Assembly (NCBI RefSeq): GCF_965232525.1
Contig: NZ_OZ246980.1
Span: 3,100,001 to 3,164,000, forward strand
DNA: 64,000 bases
Direction: 5' to 3'
From: Bauldia sp965232525
GTDB lineage: Bacteria; Pseudomonadota; Alphaproteobacteria; Rhizobiales; Kaistiaceae
In this document: positions 24,967 through 33,564 of the stretch, one piece after another
How the letters are laid out: the number at the start of each line of letters is the position of its first letter
Position numbering within the stretch: the stretch's first letter is position 1
The notes under the pieces: generated by a model
What the model was told of the DNA's origin: nothing
The model's database searches: none
Seen by the model: only the letters and a program-made list of their open reading frames with translations
Program-made: the position numbers and the translations under genes

Positions 24967-26004
24967 ATGAGACTGTTGACCTTAGCCACTGCGTTGGCGG
25001 CGACGACCATCGCGGCCGGCACCGCCGCCGCGGGACCGGTTCTCGACGAGATCAAGGCCGATGACAGCTTGATCTGCCTCGTAAATCCGAATTCGCCCGG
25101 CTTCTCGGTCCCGGACAGCCAAGGCGTCTTCCAGGGCTTCAACACCGACTTCTGCCGCATGGCCGCGGCAGCCATCCTTGGCGATGCCGAAAAGGCCGAC
25201 ATTCGCGGCATCGGCTTTTCCGACTCGATGAAGACCCTGGTCGCGCGCGGCGCCCACATGGCGTCACGCTCGATCACGGCGACGGGTACGCGCGATGCGG
25301 ATGCCGGCATGGCCTTCGTCGCGACCACCTTCTACGACGGCCAGGGTTTCATGGTGCCGGCCTCGCTGGGTGTCTCGAGCGCGGCCGAACTCAATGGCGC
25401 GACGGTCTGCGCAGAAGACGGATCCACTACGCTATTGAACATCGCCGATTGGTTCAGCGACCGGGAGATGAGCTATCGGGTTGAGAACATCGCTGACAAG
25501 ACAGCGCGTCTTGAAGCGTTCTTCTCGGGCAAGTGCGATGTCTACGCCTCGGACGTCTCGGCGCTGAACAGCGACCGTCTCCTCGCCGATGACCCCGATG
25601 CGTTCACGATCTTGCCGGAGGTGATTTCGGCCGAGCCGCTGACGCTGGTCACCCAACCCGACCAGGCTCTTGAGTCGGCCGTGTTCTGGGCACTCCAGGT
25701 CATGTTGAACGCCGACAGATTCGGCATCACGTCGGAAAACATCGAAAGCGTGCGCGCTGACCTCGACGCGCAACCCCAAAGCGTCCAGCGTCTCTTTGCC
25801 GACGATGGCGCAACGGCCGATATGGCGACGAAGCTCGGCCTGCCGCAGGACTGGGCGTATCAGGTCATCCGCCAGGTCGGATCCTATTCGGAGGTGTTTG
25901 AGCGCCATCTCGGTGCGGGCACGCCGTTCAACATAACCCGTGCGGAGACGCAGAACGCCTCAGCCGATCATGGCGGCCTCATGTACGCATATCCGATCCG
26001 CTGA
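24967..26004 (+). CDS. amino-acid ABC transporter substrate-binding protein, AapJ/BztA type
   Basis: A 345-residue periplasmic binding protein. The signal peptide (RLLTLATALAATTIAAGTAAA) is followed by the family opening LICLVNPNSPGFSVPDSQGVFQGFNTDFC, where the ligand-contacting GFNxD motif sits near residue 55. Later blocks GATVCAEDGSTTLLN and KCDVYASDVSAL match the AapJ family of general L-amino-acid transporters. The ATG at 24967 is chosen because signal peptide features begin there. It closes an operon that ends in a strong terminator 20 bases downstream. Confidence 0.93.
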   Translation: MRLLTLATALAATTIAAGTAAAGPVLDEIKADDSLICLVNPNSPGFSVPDSQGVFQGFNTDFCRMAAAAILGDAEKADIRGIGFSDSMKTLVARGAHMASRSITATGTRDADAGMAFVATTFYDGQGFMVPASLGVSSAAELNGATVCAEDGSTTLLNIADWFSDREMSYRVENIADKTARLEAFFSGKCDVYASDVSALNSDRLLADDPDAFTILPEVISAEPLTLVTQPDQALESAVFWALQVMLNADRFGITSENIESVRADLDAQPQSVQRLFADDGATADMATKLGLPQDWAYQVIRQVGSYSEVFERHLGAGTPFNITRAETQNASADHGGLMYAYPIR

Positions 26005-26024
26005 GCCTGGGAGCCGAGAAGACC

Positions 26025-26057
26025 GGCGGGCCGGAGCGATCCGCGCCCGCCTTTTTT
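26025..26057 (+). terminator. rho-independent terminator after the amino-acid transporter operon
   Basis: GGCGGG (26025-26030) pairs with CCCGCC (26046-26051), with an inner CGG/CCG pairing around the loop AGCGAT, followed directly by six T residues (26052-26057). This is a textbook intrinsic terminator 20 bases after the binding-protein stop. The phosphatase start codon lies only 6-15 bases beyond it, so that gene is expressed by read-through or from a promoter not recognised here. Confidence 0.85.
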
Positions 26058-26062
26058 CAAGA

Positions 26063-26632
26063 ATGCAGACAATGAAAACAAAAGAAGAAGACCTTGAAGC
26101 CGCTCGTTCTGCTGCCACGGACAGTAGCGTGCGTGCCGTTCTGGCTTGCCCCGGCGGCGGACACATCGTGACGATGGGCTTTCCCGGGCTAGCGATCGGT
26201 TTCGACGGCGCGTCCTACATTGATCCCGACGCACTGGCTTCAACGCTTGATCATCCGTCGCTCCGGGATTCAGTTCTCCTCATCGCCCTCGCTGAGCAAC
26301 ATGAACTCCCGGAGGATCATTGGCGCAGCCTGAAAGATGCCCTGGAAGTTCGCGGCACACAGCTTGACCACATGCCTATTCAAGACTTCTCGGTGCCCGA
26401 TGCGACGTTCCTCGAAGAATGGCGACGCCGTTCGGTTCGCTACCAGGAGATACTCGATCATGGCGGTACCATTGGCATCACCTGCCATTATGGTGCCGGT
26501 CGTTCGGGTACGATTGCGGCCTCTCTGATGATCGAACGCGGACTGGACCCCAGTGCGGCCATTGCCCGGGTGCGACAAGCATTTCCGGGATCTGTGGAGA
26601 GCCAGAAGCAAGTCGATTGGCTGCACCGATAG
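26063..26632 (+). CDS. cysteine-based protein tyrosine/dual-specificity phosphatase
   Basis: A protein of about 189 residues with the catalytic CX5R loop of tyrosine/dual-specificity phosphatases (CHYGAGRSGT) near residue 140 and a likely general-acid aspartate in FSVPD about 40 residues earlier. The overall layout, with an N-terminal IVTMGFPGLA sheet segment, is that of compact DSP-like phosphatases. ATG codons at 26063 and 26072 are both possible; neither has a good ribosome site. It follows immediately after a terminator and sits next to the tRNA-Ser scar. Its substrate is unknown, and no partner kinase gene was seen in the window. Confidence 0.82.
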   Translation: MQTMKTKEEDLEAARSAATDSSVRAVLACPGGGHIVTMGFPGLAIGFDGASYIDPDALASTLDHPSLRDSVLLIALAEQHELPEDHWRSLKDALEVRGTQLDHMPIQDFSVPDATFLEEWRRRSVRYQEILDHGGTIGITCHYGAGRSGTIAASLMIERGLDPSAAIARVRQAFPGSVESQKQVDWLHR

Positions 26633-26677
26633 CTAGCGAGCCCGCTGCTTCGTACCCGGCGCACTTTTGTTCCAGGG

Positions 26678-26734
26678 TGGCGGACGGGGTGGGATTCGAA
26701 CTCACCAGACGGCCGCCCGCCTGCCGGTTTTCAA
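26678..26734 (-). repeat. decayed copy of the tRNA-Ser 3' half (old attachment site)
   Basis: These 57 bases match the 3' half of the tRNA-Ser gene at 27523-27579 with four differences, in the same orientation. The match runs from the encoded CCA to the anticodon loop and stops abruptly there. Two of the changes fall in the T-arm region, so the copy is not a working tRNA. The rest of the 315-base gap 26633-26947 shows no convincing gene. This is the pattern left when an integrative element inserts into a tRNA 3' end: an intact tRNA at one junction and the displaced tail at the other. Confidence 0.85.
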
Positions 26735-26947
26735 TAAAGCTCCGCCCTGCGCTGTGGTTCAAGGTGAGGAACGACAGCGACGGACGTTTCCGTCGGTCAC
26801 GACCGGATTTGTGGCCGGGGATCATGGCAGGCTCGGAGAGGGCACGCCGACAAGGCAGTTGATCGAAGCGTCATCCCGCTTGCCGAAAACATGCTATGCC
26901 GATGGTCACTGGATTGGGCAATAGAGATTGAAGAGTAGGAAGGGACG

Positions 26948-27364
26948 ATGCGCAGCGGAATCATGACACTGTTGGCGTTGGTGGCGATGATCGCCTTCGC
27001 CCCCGGGGAGGCCTTCGCCAGTGGATGTGGCAACGTCAATCACACGGCTGACCCCGTGACTTATATTTGTCACACTGCAGATGGGAATTGCGACTGGAAA
27101 AAGGGGGTTCGGGAAAAGCGCCGGGAGTGGATCGGAACGGTTTGCGCAAACCCCGATCTTCCCTTTCCCGATGAGTCATCCTTTTCCTGTAGCGGCGGTC
27201 ACGACATCGACTGTTACATCACCAACCAAGCGTATACTAAGGACGGGCATGACGGCTATCGCTGCAAATGCTGCAACAATGAGAAGAAGTTCGACACCAC
27301 GAGAAACGTCGACATGAAACTCCAGTGCCTTCCGAAAGCGGCTGAACAGGCCGCGACGAACTAG
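26948..27364 (+). CDS. small secreted cysteine-rich protein, function unknown
   Basis: A 138-residue protein I do not recognise. It has a clear signal peptide (MTLLALVAMIAFAPGEAFA) and ten cysteines in the mature part, including an RCKCC cluster near residue 110, so it is probably disulphide-linked outside the cytoplasm. AGGAAGGG lies three to four bases before the ATG, supporting a real start. It is the only gene between the two tRNA-Ser copies, and its base composition is visibly lower in G and C than its neighbours. It may be cargo left from a lost integrative element. Confidence 0.65.
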   Translation: MRSGIMTLLALVAMIAFAPGEAFASGCGNVNHTADPVTYICHTADGNCDWKKGVREKRREWIGTVCANPDLPFPDESSFSCSGGHDIDCYITNQAYTKDGHDGYRCKCCNNEKKFDTTRNVDMKLQCLPKAAEQAATN

Positions 27365-27394
27365 CCGCCTGTGTATGCGGATTTCGGGACTCAT

Positions 27395-27414
27395 TTCGGG
27401 AGTTTGCTCCCGAA
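27395..27414 (+). terminator. hairpin after the cysteine-rich gene
   Basis: TTCGGGAG (27395-27402) and CTCCCGAA (27407-27414) form a perfect eight-base-pair stem with a TTTG loop, 30 bases after the stop codon. The T-run that follows (TCGTCCGTTTT) is weak and delayed. ATTTCGGGA is also repeated just upstream, so several alternative pairings exist. It is probably a transcription end for the cysteine-rich gene or part of the old element boundary. Confidence 0.5.
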
Positions 27415-27522
27415 TCGTCCGTTTTGTCCCGAACGGTCTCGAAATAGAGCGGTCGGGATCGGTCTTTGTTCGCTTCCGATCAGCCGAGGGCGAGAGCCAA
27501 AACGTTGATCACAAAGCAGCTT

Positions 27523-27612
27523 TGGCGGACGGGGTGGGATTCGAACCCACGAGACGGTTGCCCGCCTGCCGGTTTTCAAGACCGGTGCCTTCAACCACTC
27601 GGCCACCCGTCC
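27523..27612 (-). tRNA. tRNA-Ser (anticodon UGA)
   Basis: Read on the minus strand, GGACGGG (27612-27606) pairs with CCCGTCC to form the acceptor stem, followed by discriminator G and an encoded CCA. The anticodon arm CCGGTCTTGAAAACCGG holds the anticodon TGA, and the long extra arm is the class II form expected for serine. The T-arm GTGGGTTCGAATCCCAC is intact. The reverse reading produces a spurious protein start MAEWLKAPVLKTG, a known artefact of tRNA-Ser genes. Its 3' half is duplicated at 26678-26734. Confidence 0.97.
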
Positions 27613-27732
27613 ACTCGGGCAGAGCTCACATAGCCTCTTGCGATGATCGGGAAAAGGGCCGCCGTTGGCGATCCCGGCGCCGTCTCAACGAGAGATTTCG
27701 CTCATCTCGGCCGCTTAGGCATTGATTCACGG

Positions 27733-27761
27733 TTGATTCATGCCCGTCCCTGATGAATATG
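27733..27761 (+). promoter_or_regulatory. candidate promoter of rlpA
   Basis: TTGATT (27733-27738) and AATATG (27756-27761) are spaced by 17 bases, ending 28 bases before the rlpA GTG start. TTGATTCA occurs twice here in tandem. The call rests on box similarity only. Confidence 0.4.
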
Positions 27762-27789
27762 GTCTGGACAGGGGACAGGAAGGCGACGC

Positions 27790-28920
27790 GTGGGGCCAAC
27801 GGCACCGCATACCGATGTGAGCCAAGCGAAAGCGCGCAGCCCAAGGGCGCGGGCTTGGCGCCGCGCGTCGTTGCTGGGGCGTGGCGCCGTGGCTGTCGCG
27901 GCCGCCGTCCTATTGGCCTCATGTTCCGGATCGCCGACGATCGGCACCAAGACCAAGTTCTCCGAAGCCGACTATGGCGTGAAAGCCAGTCCACGGGTTG
28001 CCCACGGTAAACGCGTACCGAAAGGCGGCGGCCGCGCGATGGTGGGCAAGCCCTACAAGGTGGCCGGAAAACGATACGTGCCTCGGCATGACCCGAATTA
28101 CTCGGCAACCGGGCTAGCCTCGTGGTACGGGCCGAACTTCCACGGCCGCAAGACCGCGAACGGCGAAGTCTTCGACATGAACGACCTCACCGCGGCGCAT
28201 CCGACGTTACCGCTGCCGAGCTACGTTCGGGTCACCAACCTGCACAACCAGCGCTCGGTCGTGGTGCGGGTCAATGATCGCGGTCCGTTCGCGCGCGGCC
28301 GGATCATCGACGTGTCGGCTACCGCAGCCTCGATGCTTGATTTCAAACGTCGCGGCGTCGCCAAGGTGAAGGTCGACTATGTCGGGCCGGCGCAGATGGA
28401 CGGCCGGGATCGGCGGATGCTGATGGCGTCCTACAGCGCGCCGGGGGTCCGGCCGAAGACGATGATCGCCACCCGGAAACGACAGCCGGTGATGGTTGCA
28501 GCCGCCAGCCGCCAGCCGGCGAAGCCGCTTGCGATCGCACCGAAGGCGCCAGGCCAGTTCGACGACCAGATCGGTCCGCTCATCCTGCGCTCGGGCCTTA
28601 TCTCATCGTATGCCGAGACGCAGCGGTTCACACCGGCCCAGGAGGCCGCGGCCGATCTCGCTGCGGTGCGGACACTGTCGCCGCCACAAAGGCCTGATAC
28701 GGCAACGATCCAGCTAGGCGTCTTCGGCGATCCGGCGAATGTTGATCGCGTGAGGGCGGCGTTTGGCCGGCTGGGCGTCGTGTCGTCTACCCCGATACAG
28801 CGGGAAGGGCGCGCGCTTCACGTCGTGCGCCTCACCGTCGACGGAGCAGGTGGGGCGCAGGCGGCCATCGATGCGGCACGGACCGCCGGGCTGACTGGCG
28901 CTTTCGTCGTTTCACGCTAG
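27790..28920 (+). CDS. rlpA: RlpA-family septal ring lipoprotein/lytic transglycosylase
   Basis: A 376-residue outer-membrane lipoprotein that binds or cleaves denuded glycan strands at the division site. The N-terminal export signal ends in a lipobox (LLASC, Cys near residue 45). The double-psi beta-barrel RlpA domain includes GLASWYGPNFHGRKTANGE near residues 108-126 and VRVNDRGPFARGRIIDVS near 158-175. The last 75 residues form a SPOR domain (IQLGVFGDPANVDRVRAAF). The start is GTG with AGGAAGG upstream. It is followed by a D,D-carboxypeptidase gene, so the pair concerns cell-wall maturation. Confidence 0.92.
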   Translation: MGPTAPHTDVSQAKARSPRARAWRRASLLGRGAVAVAAAVLLASCSGSPTIGTKTKFSEADYGVKASPRVAHGKRVPKGGGRAMVGKPYKVAGKRYVPRHDPNYSATGLASWYGPNFHGRKTANGEVFDMNDLTAAHPTLPLPSYVRVTNLHNQRSVVVRVNDRGPFARGRIIDVSATAASMLDFKRRGVAKVKVDYVGPAQMDGRDRRMLMASYSAPGVRPKTMIATRKRQPVMVAAASRQPAKPLAIAPKAPGQFDDQIGPLILRSGLISSYAETQRFTPAQEAAADLAAVRTLSPPQRPDTATIQLGVFGDPANVDRVRAAFGRLGVVSSTPIQREGRALHVVRLTVDGAGGAQAAIDAARTAGLTGAFVVSR

Positions 28921-28977
28921 ACTCACCTCCGGTTTCCCTGTCGCGGCAAGGCGACCAGCGGAAAAGGAGGTTGCTTC

Positions 28978-30153
28978 TTGCTCACGGTCCTTGGATTGGG
29001 TGTCCGCGCGATTTGTCTGAGCGCTTTGGCGCTTGCGACGGTCGTCGCCGTGACCCTGCCGGCAAACGCGCAGCTCTATCAAACCAAGGCCAAGCAGGCG
29101 TTCCTGGTTGATTACGACACTGGGACCGTTCTGTTCGAAAAGAACGCCGACGAGCCGTTCCCGCCGGCCAGTATGGCCAAGCTGATGACTCTCGCCGTCG
29201 TGTTTCGGGCCATCGACGAGGGGCGCCTGTCCCGGGATGACGAGTTCGTAGTCTCCGAAAACGCGTGGCGAACCGGTGGCGCGGTGTCGCGGACCGCGAC
29301 CATGTTCGCCGAGCTCGGTTCGTCGATCCGGGTTGTGGATCTGATCCGCGGTGCCATCGTTCAGTCGGGCAACGACTCCTGCATCATCATGGCGGAGGGG
29401 ATGGCCGGCACCGAACCCGCTTTCGTCGCCATCATGAACGATGAGGCCGAAGCGCTGGGGCTCTCGAACAGCCGATTTGGCAACTCGACCGGCCTGGCGG
29501 GAACCGACCAGCGTGTTACGGCCCGCGACCTGGCGACCCTCGCCGATCACCTGATCCGAAGCTATCCCGATCTCTATGCGATCTTCAGCGAACCCGACTT
29601 CACTTGGAACAACATATTCCAGAAGAACCGCAATCCGCTGGTTCCCATGAACATTGGCGCCGACGGCCTCAAGACCGGGTTCACCGAGGAATCCGGCTAC
29701 GGGCTGACCGGTTCGGCGGTGCGCGACGGCCAGCGCTTGATCGTGGTCGTCGCCGGCCTGGAGAGTGAAAAGGCGCGCGCTCAGGAAGCGAGGAAGCTGC
29801 TCGATTGGGGGTTTCGCGCCTTCGAGCCGGTGGAGCTGTTCGGTGGCGGCGAGGTCATCGCCGATGCGAAGGTGTTTGGCGGGACGCAGCGTAGTGTCAA
29901 TGTTGTCAGCGACGGCCCGGTCGAACTCTTGCTTCCGGTCGGGCTGCTCGACGTTGTCAAAGCTGAGATCGTCTACGATGGTCCCGTCGTTGCGCCGGTT
30001 ACGGCGGGACAGCGCGTCGGTGTTGTAAGCTTCACCACCATCGAGGGCCTCAGCAAGGCGCAGCCGGTGCTGGCGGCCGAGGACGTCGGTGTCGGTTCAT
30101 TGCCGCAGCGGGCAGTGGATGGCCTAGAGGAATTGCTTTTCGGCTGGTGGTAG
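28978..30153 (+). CDS. dacC: D-alanyl-D-alanine carboxypeptidase (PBP5/6, DacC family)
   Basis: A 391-residue exported serine peptidase that trims the terminal D-Ala of peptidoglycan stem peptides. After a signal peptide ending near ANA, the penicillin-binding motifs are SMAK (SxxK nucleophile) near residue 64, SGN near 131, and KTG in DGLKTGFT near 226. The C-terminal PBP5-associated domain follows, with VELLLPVGLLDVVKAEI as beta strands and an amphipathic tail (LEELLFGWW) for membrane attachment. The start is TTG at 28978 with AAAAGGAGG seven bases upstream. Confidence 0.95.
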   Translation: MLTVLGLGVRAICLSALALATVVAVTLPANAQLYQTKAKQAFLVDYDTGTVLFEKNADEPFPPASMAKLMTLAVVFRAIDEGRLSRDDEFVVSENAWRTGGAVSRTATMFAELGSSIRVVDLIRGAIVQSGNDSCIIMAEGMAGTEPAFVAIMNDEAEALGLSNSRFGNSTGLAGTDQRVTARDLATLADHLIRSYPDLYAIFSEPDFTWNNIFQKNRNPLVPMNIGADGLKTGFTEESGYGLTGSAVRDGQRLIVVVAGLESEKARAQEARKLLDWGFRAFEPVELFGGGEVIADAKVFGGTQRSVNVVSDGPVELLLPVGLLDVVKAEIVYDGPVVAPVTAGQRVGVVSFTTIEGLSKAQPVLAAEDVGVGSLPQRAVDGLEELLFGWW

Positions 30154-30184
30154 CGGCCGCTGATGCCGGCTAAGACTTTCGCTG

Positions 30185-30832
30185 ATGACCGGCAGATTCA
30201 TCACGTTCGAAGGCGGGGAGGGGGCGGGGAAGTCCACCCAGATCAAGCGTCTTGCCAGGCGTCTGCGCGAGGAGGGATTGGCGGTCGTCGAGACGCGCGA
30301 ACCGGGCGGGACGCCAGCGGCGGAGGCGATCCGTGAGCGGCTTCTGTCGGGTGCGGTGAAGCAGCTCGGACCCGAGGCCGAAGCGTTGATGTTTGCGGCG
30401 GCGCGGGCGGATCATGTCGATCAACTCATCGGACCGGCCATCGATCGCGGCGATTGGGTACTTTGCGACCGGTTCTTCGACTCAACCCGCGTGTATCAGG
30501 GGATGATCGGTGGTGTGGACTCGGCACTGCTCGATGCCCTGGAACGCGTCACGGTTGGACGATACCGGCCCGAACTGACTCTGATCCTCGACATCGCCGC
30601 CGACGCCGGATTGCGACGGGTCCGCGATCGCCTGGAAGCGTCAGGCGGCCATCCCGACCGGTTCGACAGCGAGGACCTTTATCTGCACGAACGGCGCCGC
30701 GCGGCGTTTCTCGAGATCGCCAAAAACGAGCCGGATCGCTTTGTGATTATCGACGCAAGCGGTGACGAGCAGTCCGCCGCCGATGCGATCTGGAACGCTG
30801 TTCGATCGCGCTTTGCCGAGGAGGTGGCCTAA
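30185..30832 (+). CDS. tmk: thymidylate kinase
   Basis: A 215-residue cytoplasmic enzyme converting dTMP to dTDP with ATP. The P-loop is FEGGEGAGKSTQ at residues 7-18, the DRF-type nucleotide-binding segment is CDRFFDSTRVYQG near residue 96, and the LID region around RVRDRLEASGG is near 147. Length matches the bacterial family. The holB gene follows four bases after the stop, a common pairing, and the whole set through the PhnP-like gene is tightly spaced and likely one operon. Confidence 0.97.
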   Translation: MTGRFITFEGGEGAGKSTQIKRLARRLREEGLAVVETREPGGTPAAEAIRERLLSGAVKQLGPEAEALMFAAARADHVDQLIGPAIDRGDWVLCDRFFDSTRVYQGMIGGVDSALLDALERVTVGRYRPELTLILDIAADAGLRRVRDRLEASGGHPDRFDSEDLYLHERRRAAFLEIAKNEPDRFVIIDASGDEQSAADAIWNAVRSRFAEEVA

Positions 30833-30835
30833 CTC

Positions 30836-31927
30836 ATGGCGTCGCCCAAGACGGACGATATCCCTCGGCTTGATGTGGTGGACGGCTGGCCCGCGCCCGA
30901 GGAGCAAGATCGGTGGCTAGGCGACGCCGCCGCTGAAACGACGCTGCTTGACGCCTACCGGAGCGGCCGGATGCATCATGCCTGGCTGCTCGGTGGCCCG
31001 AAGGGCATCGGCAAGGCGACGCTTGCCTATCGCTTCGCGCGGTTTGCCTTTGCGCACCCTGACCCGGCATCGTCCGAAGTCGCCGCCGCTCAAGATCTTT
31101 CGGTGCCGACGGATGATCGGGCGTTCCGTCAGGTCGCGCGACGGGCGCACCCCAATCTCCTCGCCCTGGAGCGACCGTATCGTTCGGATCGGAAACGATT
31201 CCTGACCGAGCTCAGCGTCGATCAGATTCGCCGCACAGTGTCGTTCTTCGGCACGACTGGCGGCGGGGAGGGCTGGCGGATCGCGATCATCGATCCGGCC
31301 GACGACATGAACGCCAACGCCGCGAACGCTCTGCTCAAGGTGCTGGAAGAACCGCCGGATCGGGCCCTTTTCTTCATTATCTGCAACACGCCCGGGCAGC
31401 TTTTGCCAACCATCCGCTCCCGGTGCCGCATGCTGCAAATTCGCCCGTTCGCCGAAGATGAGATCAAGGACGCGATCGACACACACAAGCCAGACGGTTT
31501 CGACCGATCCGATATGTCGGTCGCCGCGACTTTGTCCGAAGGCAGCCTGCGCCAGGCGATCCTCGTGCTGGATGGCGGCGGTCTGGAGGTCTATCGGGCT
31601 TTTGTATCGCTTGTCTCTGGTGCGCCGGATATCGAACCTGCTGCGATGCACGACCTCGCGGATCGCGTGTCCCGCCGTGGCGCTGACGACGCCTACACCG
31701 GCTTCATCGATGTCGTTCAGGGTTGGTTGGACCGCCGGGTGAATCGTGTTGCCGAGCCGGAGCGGGGCGAACACAATCCTGCACTCGACGCGGTGCCGCT
31801 TGCCAGATGGGCGGAGGTATGGGAGAAGACCGAGCGCGCCGTGGCGGAAGCCGAGGCGCTGAATCTCGACCGCAAGCAAGTCGCTTTGTCAATTCTCATG
31901 TCGATCGCCCACGCCGCACGAATGTGA
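30836..31927 (+). CDS. holB: DNA polymerase III subunit delta prime
   Basis: A 363-residue clamp-loader subunit of the replisome. It has a P-loop-like GGPKGIGKATLAYRFA near residue 48, an AAA+ region with NAANALLKVLEEPPDRALFFIICNTP near 160-185, and SRCRMLQIRPF. The catalytic arginine-finger SRC motif is present. The N-terminal insertion with DDRAFRQVARRAHPNLLALERP is usual for alphaproteobacterial HolB, and the C-terminal part is the helical collar domain. It follows tmk and precedes metG. Confidence 0.95.
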   Translation: MASPKTDDIPRLDVVDGWPAPEEQDRWLGDAAAETTLLDAYRSGRMHHAWLLGGPKGIGKATLAYRFARFAFAHPDPASSEVAAAQDLSVPTDDRAFRQVARRAHPNLLALERPYRSDRKRFLTELSVDQIRRTVSFFGTTGGGEGWRIAIIDPADDMNANAANALLKVLEEPPDRALFFIICNTPGQLLPTIRSRCRMLQIRPFAEDEIKDAIDTHKPDGFDRSDMSVAATLSEGSLRQAILVLDGGGLEVYRAFVSLVSGAPDIEPAAMHDLADRVSRRGADDAYTGFIDVVQGWLDRRVNRVAEPERGEHNPALDAVPLARWAEVWEKTERAVAEAEALNLDRKQVALSILMSIAHAARM

Positions 31928-31997
31928 TCTTGCCGCGACGGCCGCAATGGCCGTCTTCTACGACTATTGCTTCTTTCTTTTGGCAGGCAGGCCGGCG

Positions 31998-33551
31998 ATG
32001 AGTGACCGGAAATACTATCTCACCACAGCGATTTTCTACCCGAACGGCGCGCCCCATATCGGGCACGCCTACGAGGCACTTGCGACCGATGCCCTGGCGC
32101 GGTTCATGCGGCTCGACGGGCGTGACGTGTTCTTTCTGACCGGTACCGACGAGCACGGTATCAAGATGAAGCAGACCGCGGTCGCCGATGGTCTGGCGCC
32201 GCGCGCGCTCGCTGATCGTAATACCCCGCTGTTCCAGAAGATGGTTCGCGAGCTGAATTGCTCGAACGACGACTTCATCCGCACGACCGAACCGCGCCAC
32301 TACGCGGCGTCGCAGGAGGTCTGGCGGCGGATGGACGCCGCCGGCGACATCTACAAGGACACCTACGCCGGCTGGTACTCGGTGCGGGACGAGGCCTACT
32401 ACGCCGAGTCCGAGACACAGGTGAACGAGGAGGGCGTGCGGATTGGGCCGCAGGGCACACCGGTCGAGTGGGTGGAGGAGGAGAGCTACTTCTTCCGTCT
32501 CTCTGCTTATCAGGACCGGCTGCTGGCGCACTACAACGACAATCCGGATTTCATCGGACCGAACGAGCGGCGCAACGAAGTGGTCAGCTTCGTCAAGGGC
32601 GGACTGCGGGATCTGTCGATCTCGCGGACGACCTTCGACTGGGGTATCCCGGTGCCGGATGATCCGGACCACGTGATGTATGTCTGGGTCGATGCGCTAA
32701 CCAACTACATCACCGGTGTCGGCTTTCCTGATGACGCGAAGCCCTTTGACCGCTACTGGCCCGCCAATCTGCACGTGATCGGCAAGGACATTCTTCGCTT
32801 CCACGCGGTCTATTGGCCCGCTTTCCTCATGTCCGCTGGTATCGCACTGCCGAAGCGCGTGTTCGCCCACGGCTTCCTGTTCAATCGCGGGGAGAAGATG
32901 TCGAAGTCGGTCGGCAATGTCGTCGACCCGTTCGCGATGATCGACGCCTACGGTGTCGACGCGATGCGCTACTTCTTTCTGCGCGAAGTGCCGTTTGGGC
33001 AGGATGGCAGCTATAGCCACGAAAGCGTGGTGCAGCGGATCAACGCCGATCTCGCCAACGATCTCGGTAATCTGGCCCAGCGGTCGCTGTCCATGATCGC
33101 GCGTAACTGCGATGGCGTGTTGCCGGAGCCTGGTGAATTCACGTCGGAGGACGACGCATTGATCACTCAGGCCGATGCGTTGCTCGACGTTTGCCGCACG
33201 GCGATCGAGACCCAACAGATCCATCAGGCGCTCAACGCGATATGGGCGGTTGTCGCCGAGGCCAACCGGTATTTCGCCGCGTCCGCGCCATGGGAGCTGC
33301 GCAAGACCGATCCGGCGCGGATGGCGACGGTGCTCTATGTGACGGCCGAGACCGTTCGACAGGTGGCTGTGCTCGTGCAGGCGGTGATGCCGGACTCGGC
33401 AGCGCGTCTGCTCGACCTGCTCGCCGTGCCGGAAGATCGGCGCGACTTCGCGTGGTTGGGAGCGATCGGGCGGTTGGCGTCCGGCACGGCGTTGCCCACG
33501 CCGCGAGCCGTGTTCCCGCGCTATGTCGAACCGGCCGACTCGAACGCCTGA
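31998..33551 (+). CDS. metG: methionine--tRNA ligase
   Basis: A 517-residue class I aminoacyl-tRNA synthetase charging tRNA-Met. The HIGH motif is in PNGAPHIGHAYEA near residue 20, the KMSKS motif in GEKMSKSVGNVVDP near 305. The anticodon-binding helical domain follows. There is no C-terminal tRNA-binding (EMAP-like) domain, as in the shorter alphaproteobacterial form. The ATG at 31998 (MSDRKYYLTT) is chosen over one at 31947, since the family starts just before YYLTTAIFYPNG. Confidence 0.96.
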   Translation: MSDRKYYLTTAIFYPNGAPHIGHAYEALATDALARFMRLDGRDVFFLTGTDEHGIKMKQTAVADGLAPRALADRNTPLFQKMVRELNCSNDDFIRTTEPRHYAASQEVWRRMDAAGDIYKDTYAGWYSVRDEAYYAESETQVNEEGVRIGPQGTPVEWVEEESYFFRLSAYQDRLLAHYNDNPDFIGPNERRNEVVSFVKGGLRDLSISRTTFDWGIPVPDDPDHVMYVWVDALTNYITGVGFPDDAKPFDRYWPANLHVIGKDILRFHAVYWPAFLMSAGIALPKRVFAHGFLFNRGEKMSKSVGNVVDPFAMIDAYGVDAMRYFFLREVPFGQDGSYSHESVVQRINADLANDLGNLAQRSLSMIARNCDGVLPEPGEFTSEDDALITQADALLDVCRTAIETQQIHQALNAIWAVVAEANRYFAASAPWELRKTDPARMATVLYVTAETVRQVAVLVQAVMPDSAARLLDLLAVPEDRRDFAWLGAIGRLASGTALPTPRAVFPRYVEPADSNA

Positions 33552-33564
33552 CAGACGGCCGCGC

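Noticed and set aside
27391..27606. Minus-strand open frame beginning MAEWLKAPVLKTG
   Set aside because: It is the translation of the tRNA-Ser gene itself, a well-known artefact; the same applies to the minus-strand frame across the truncated tRNA copy at 26478-26825.
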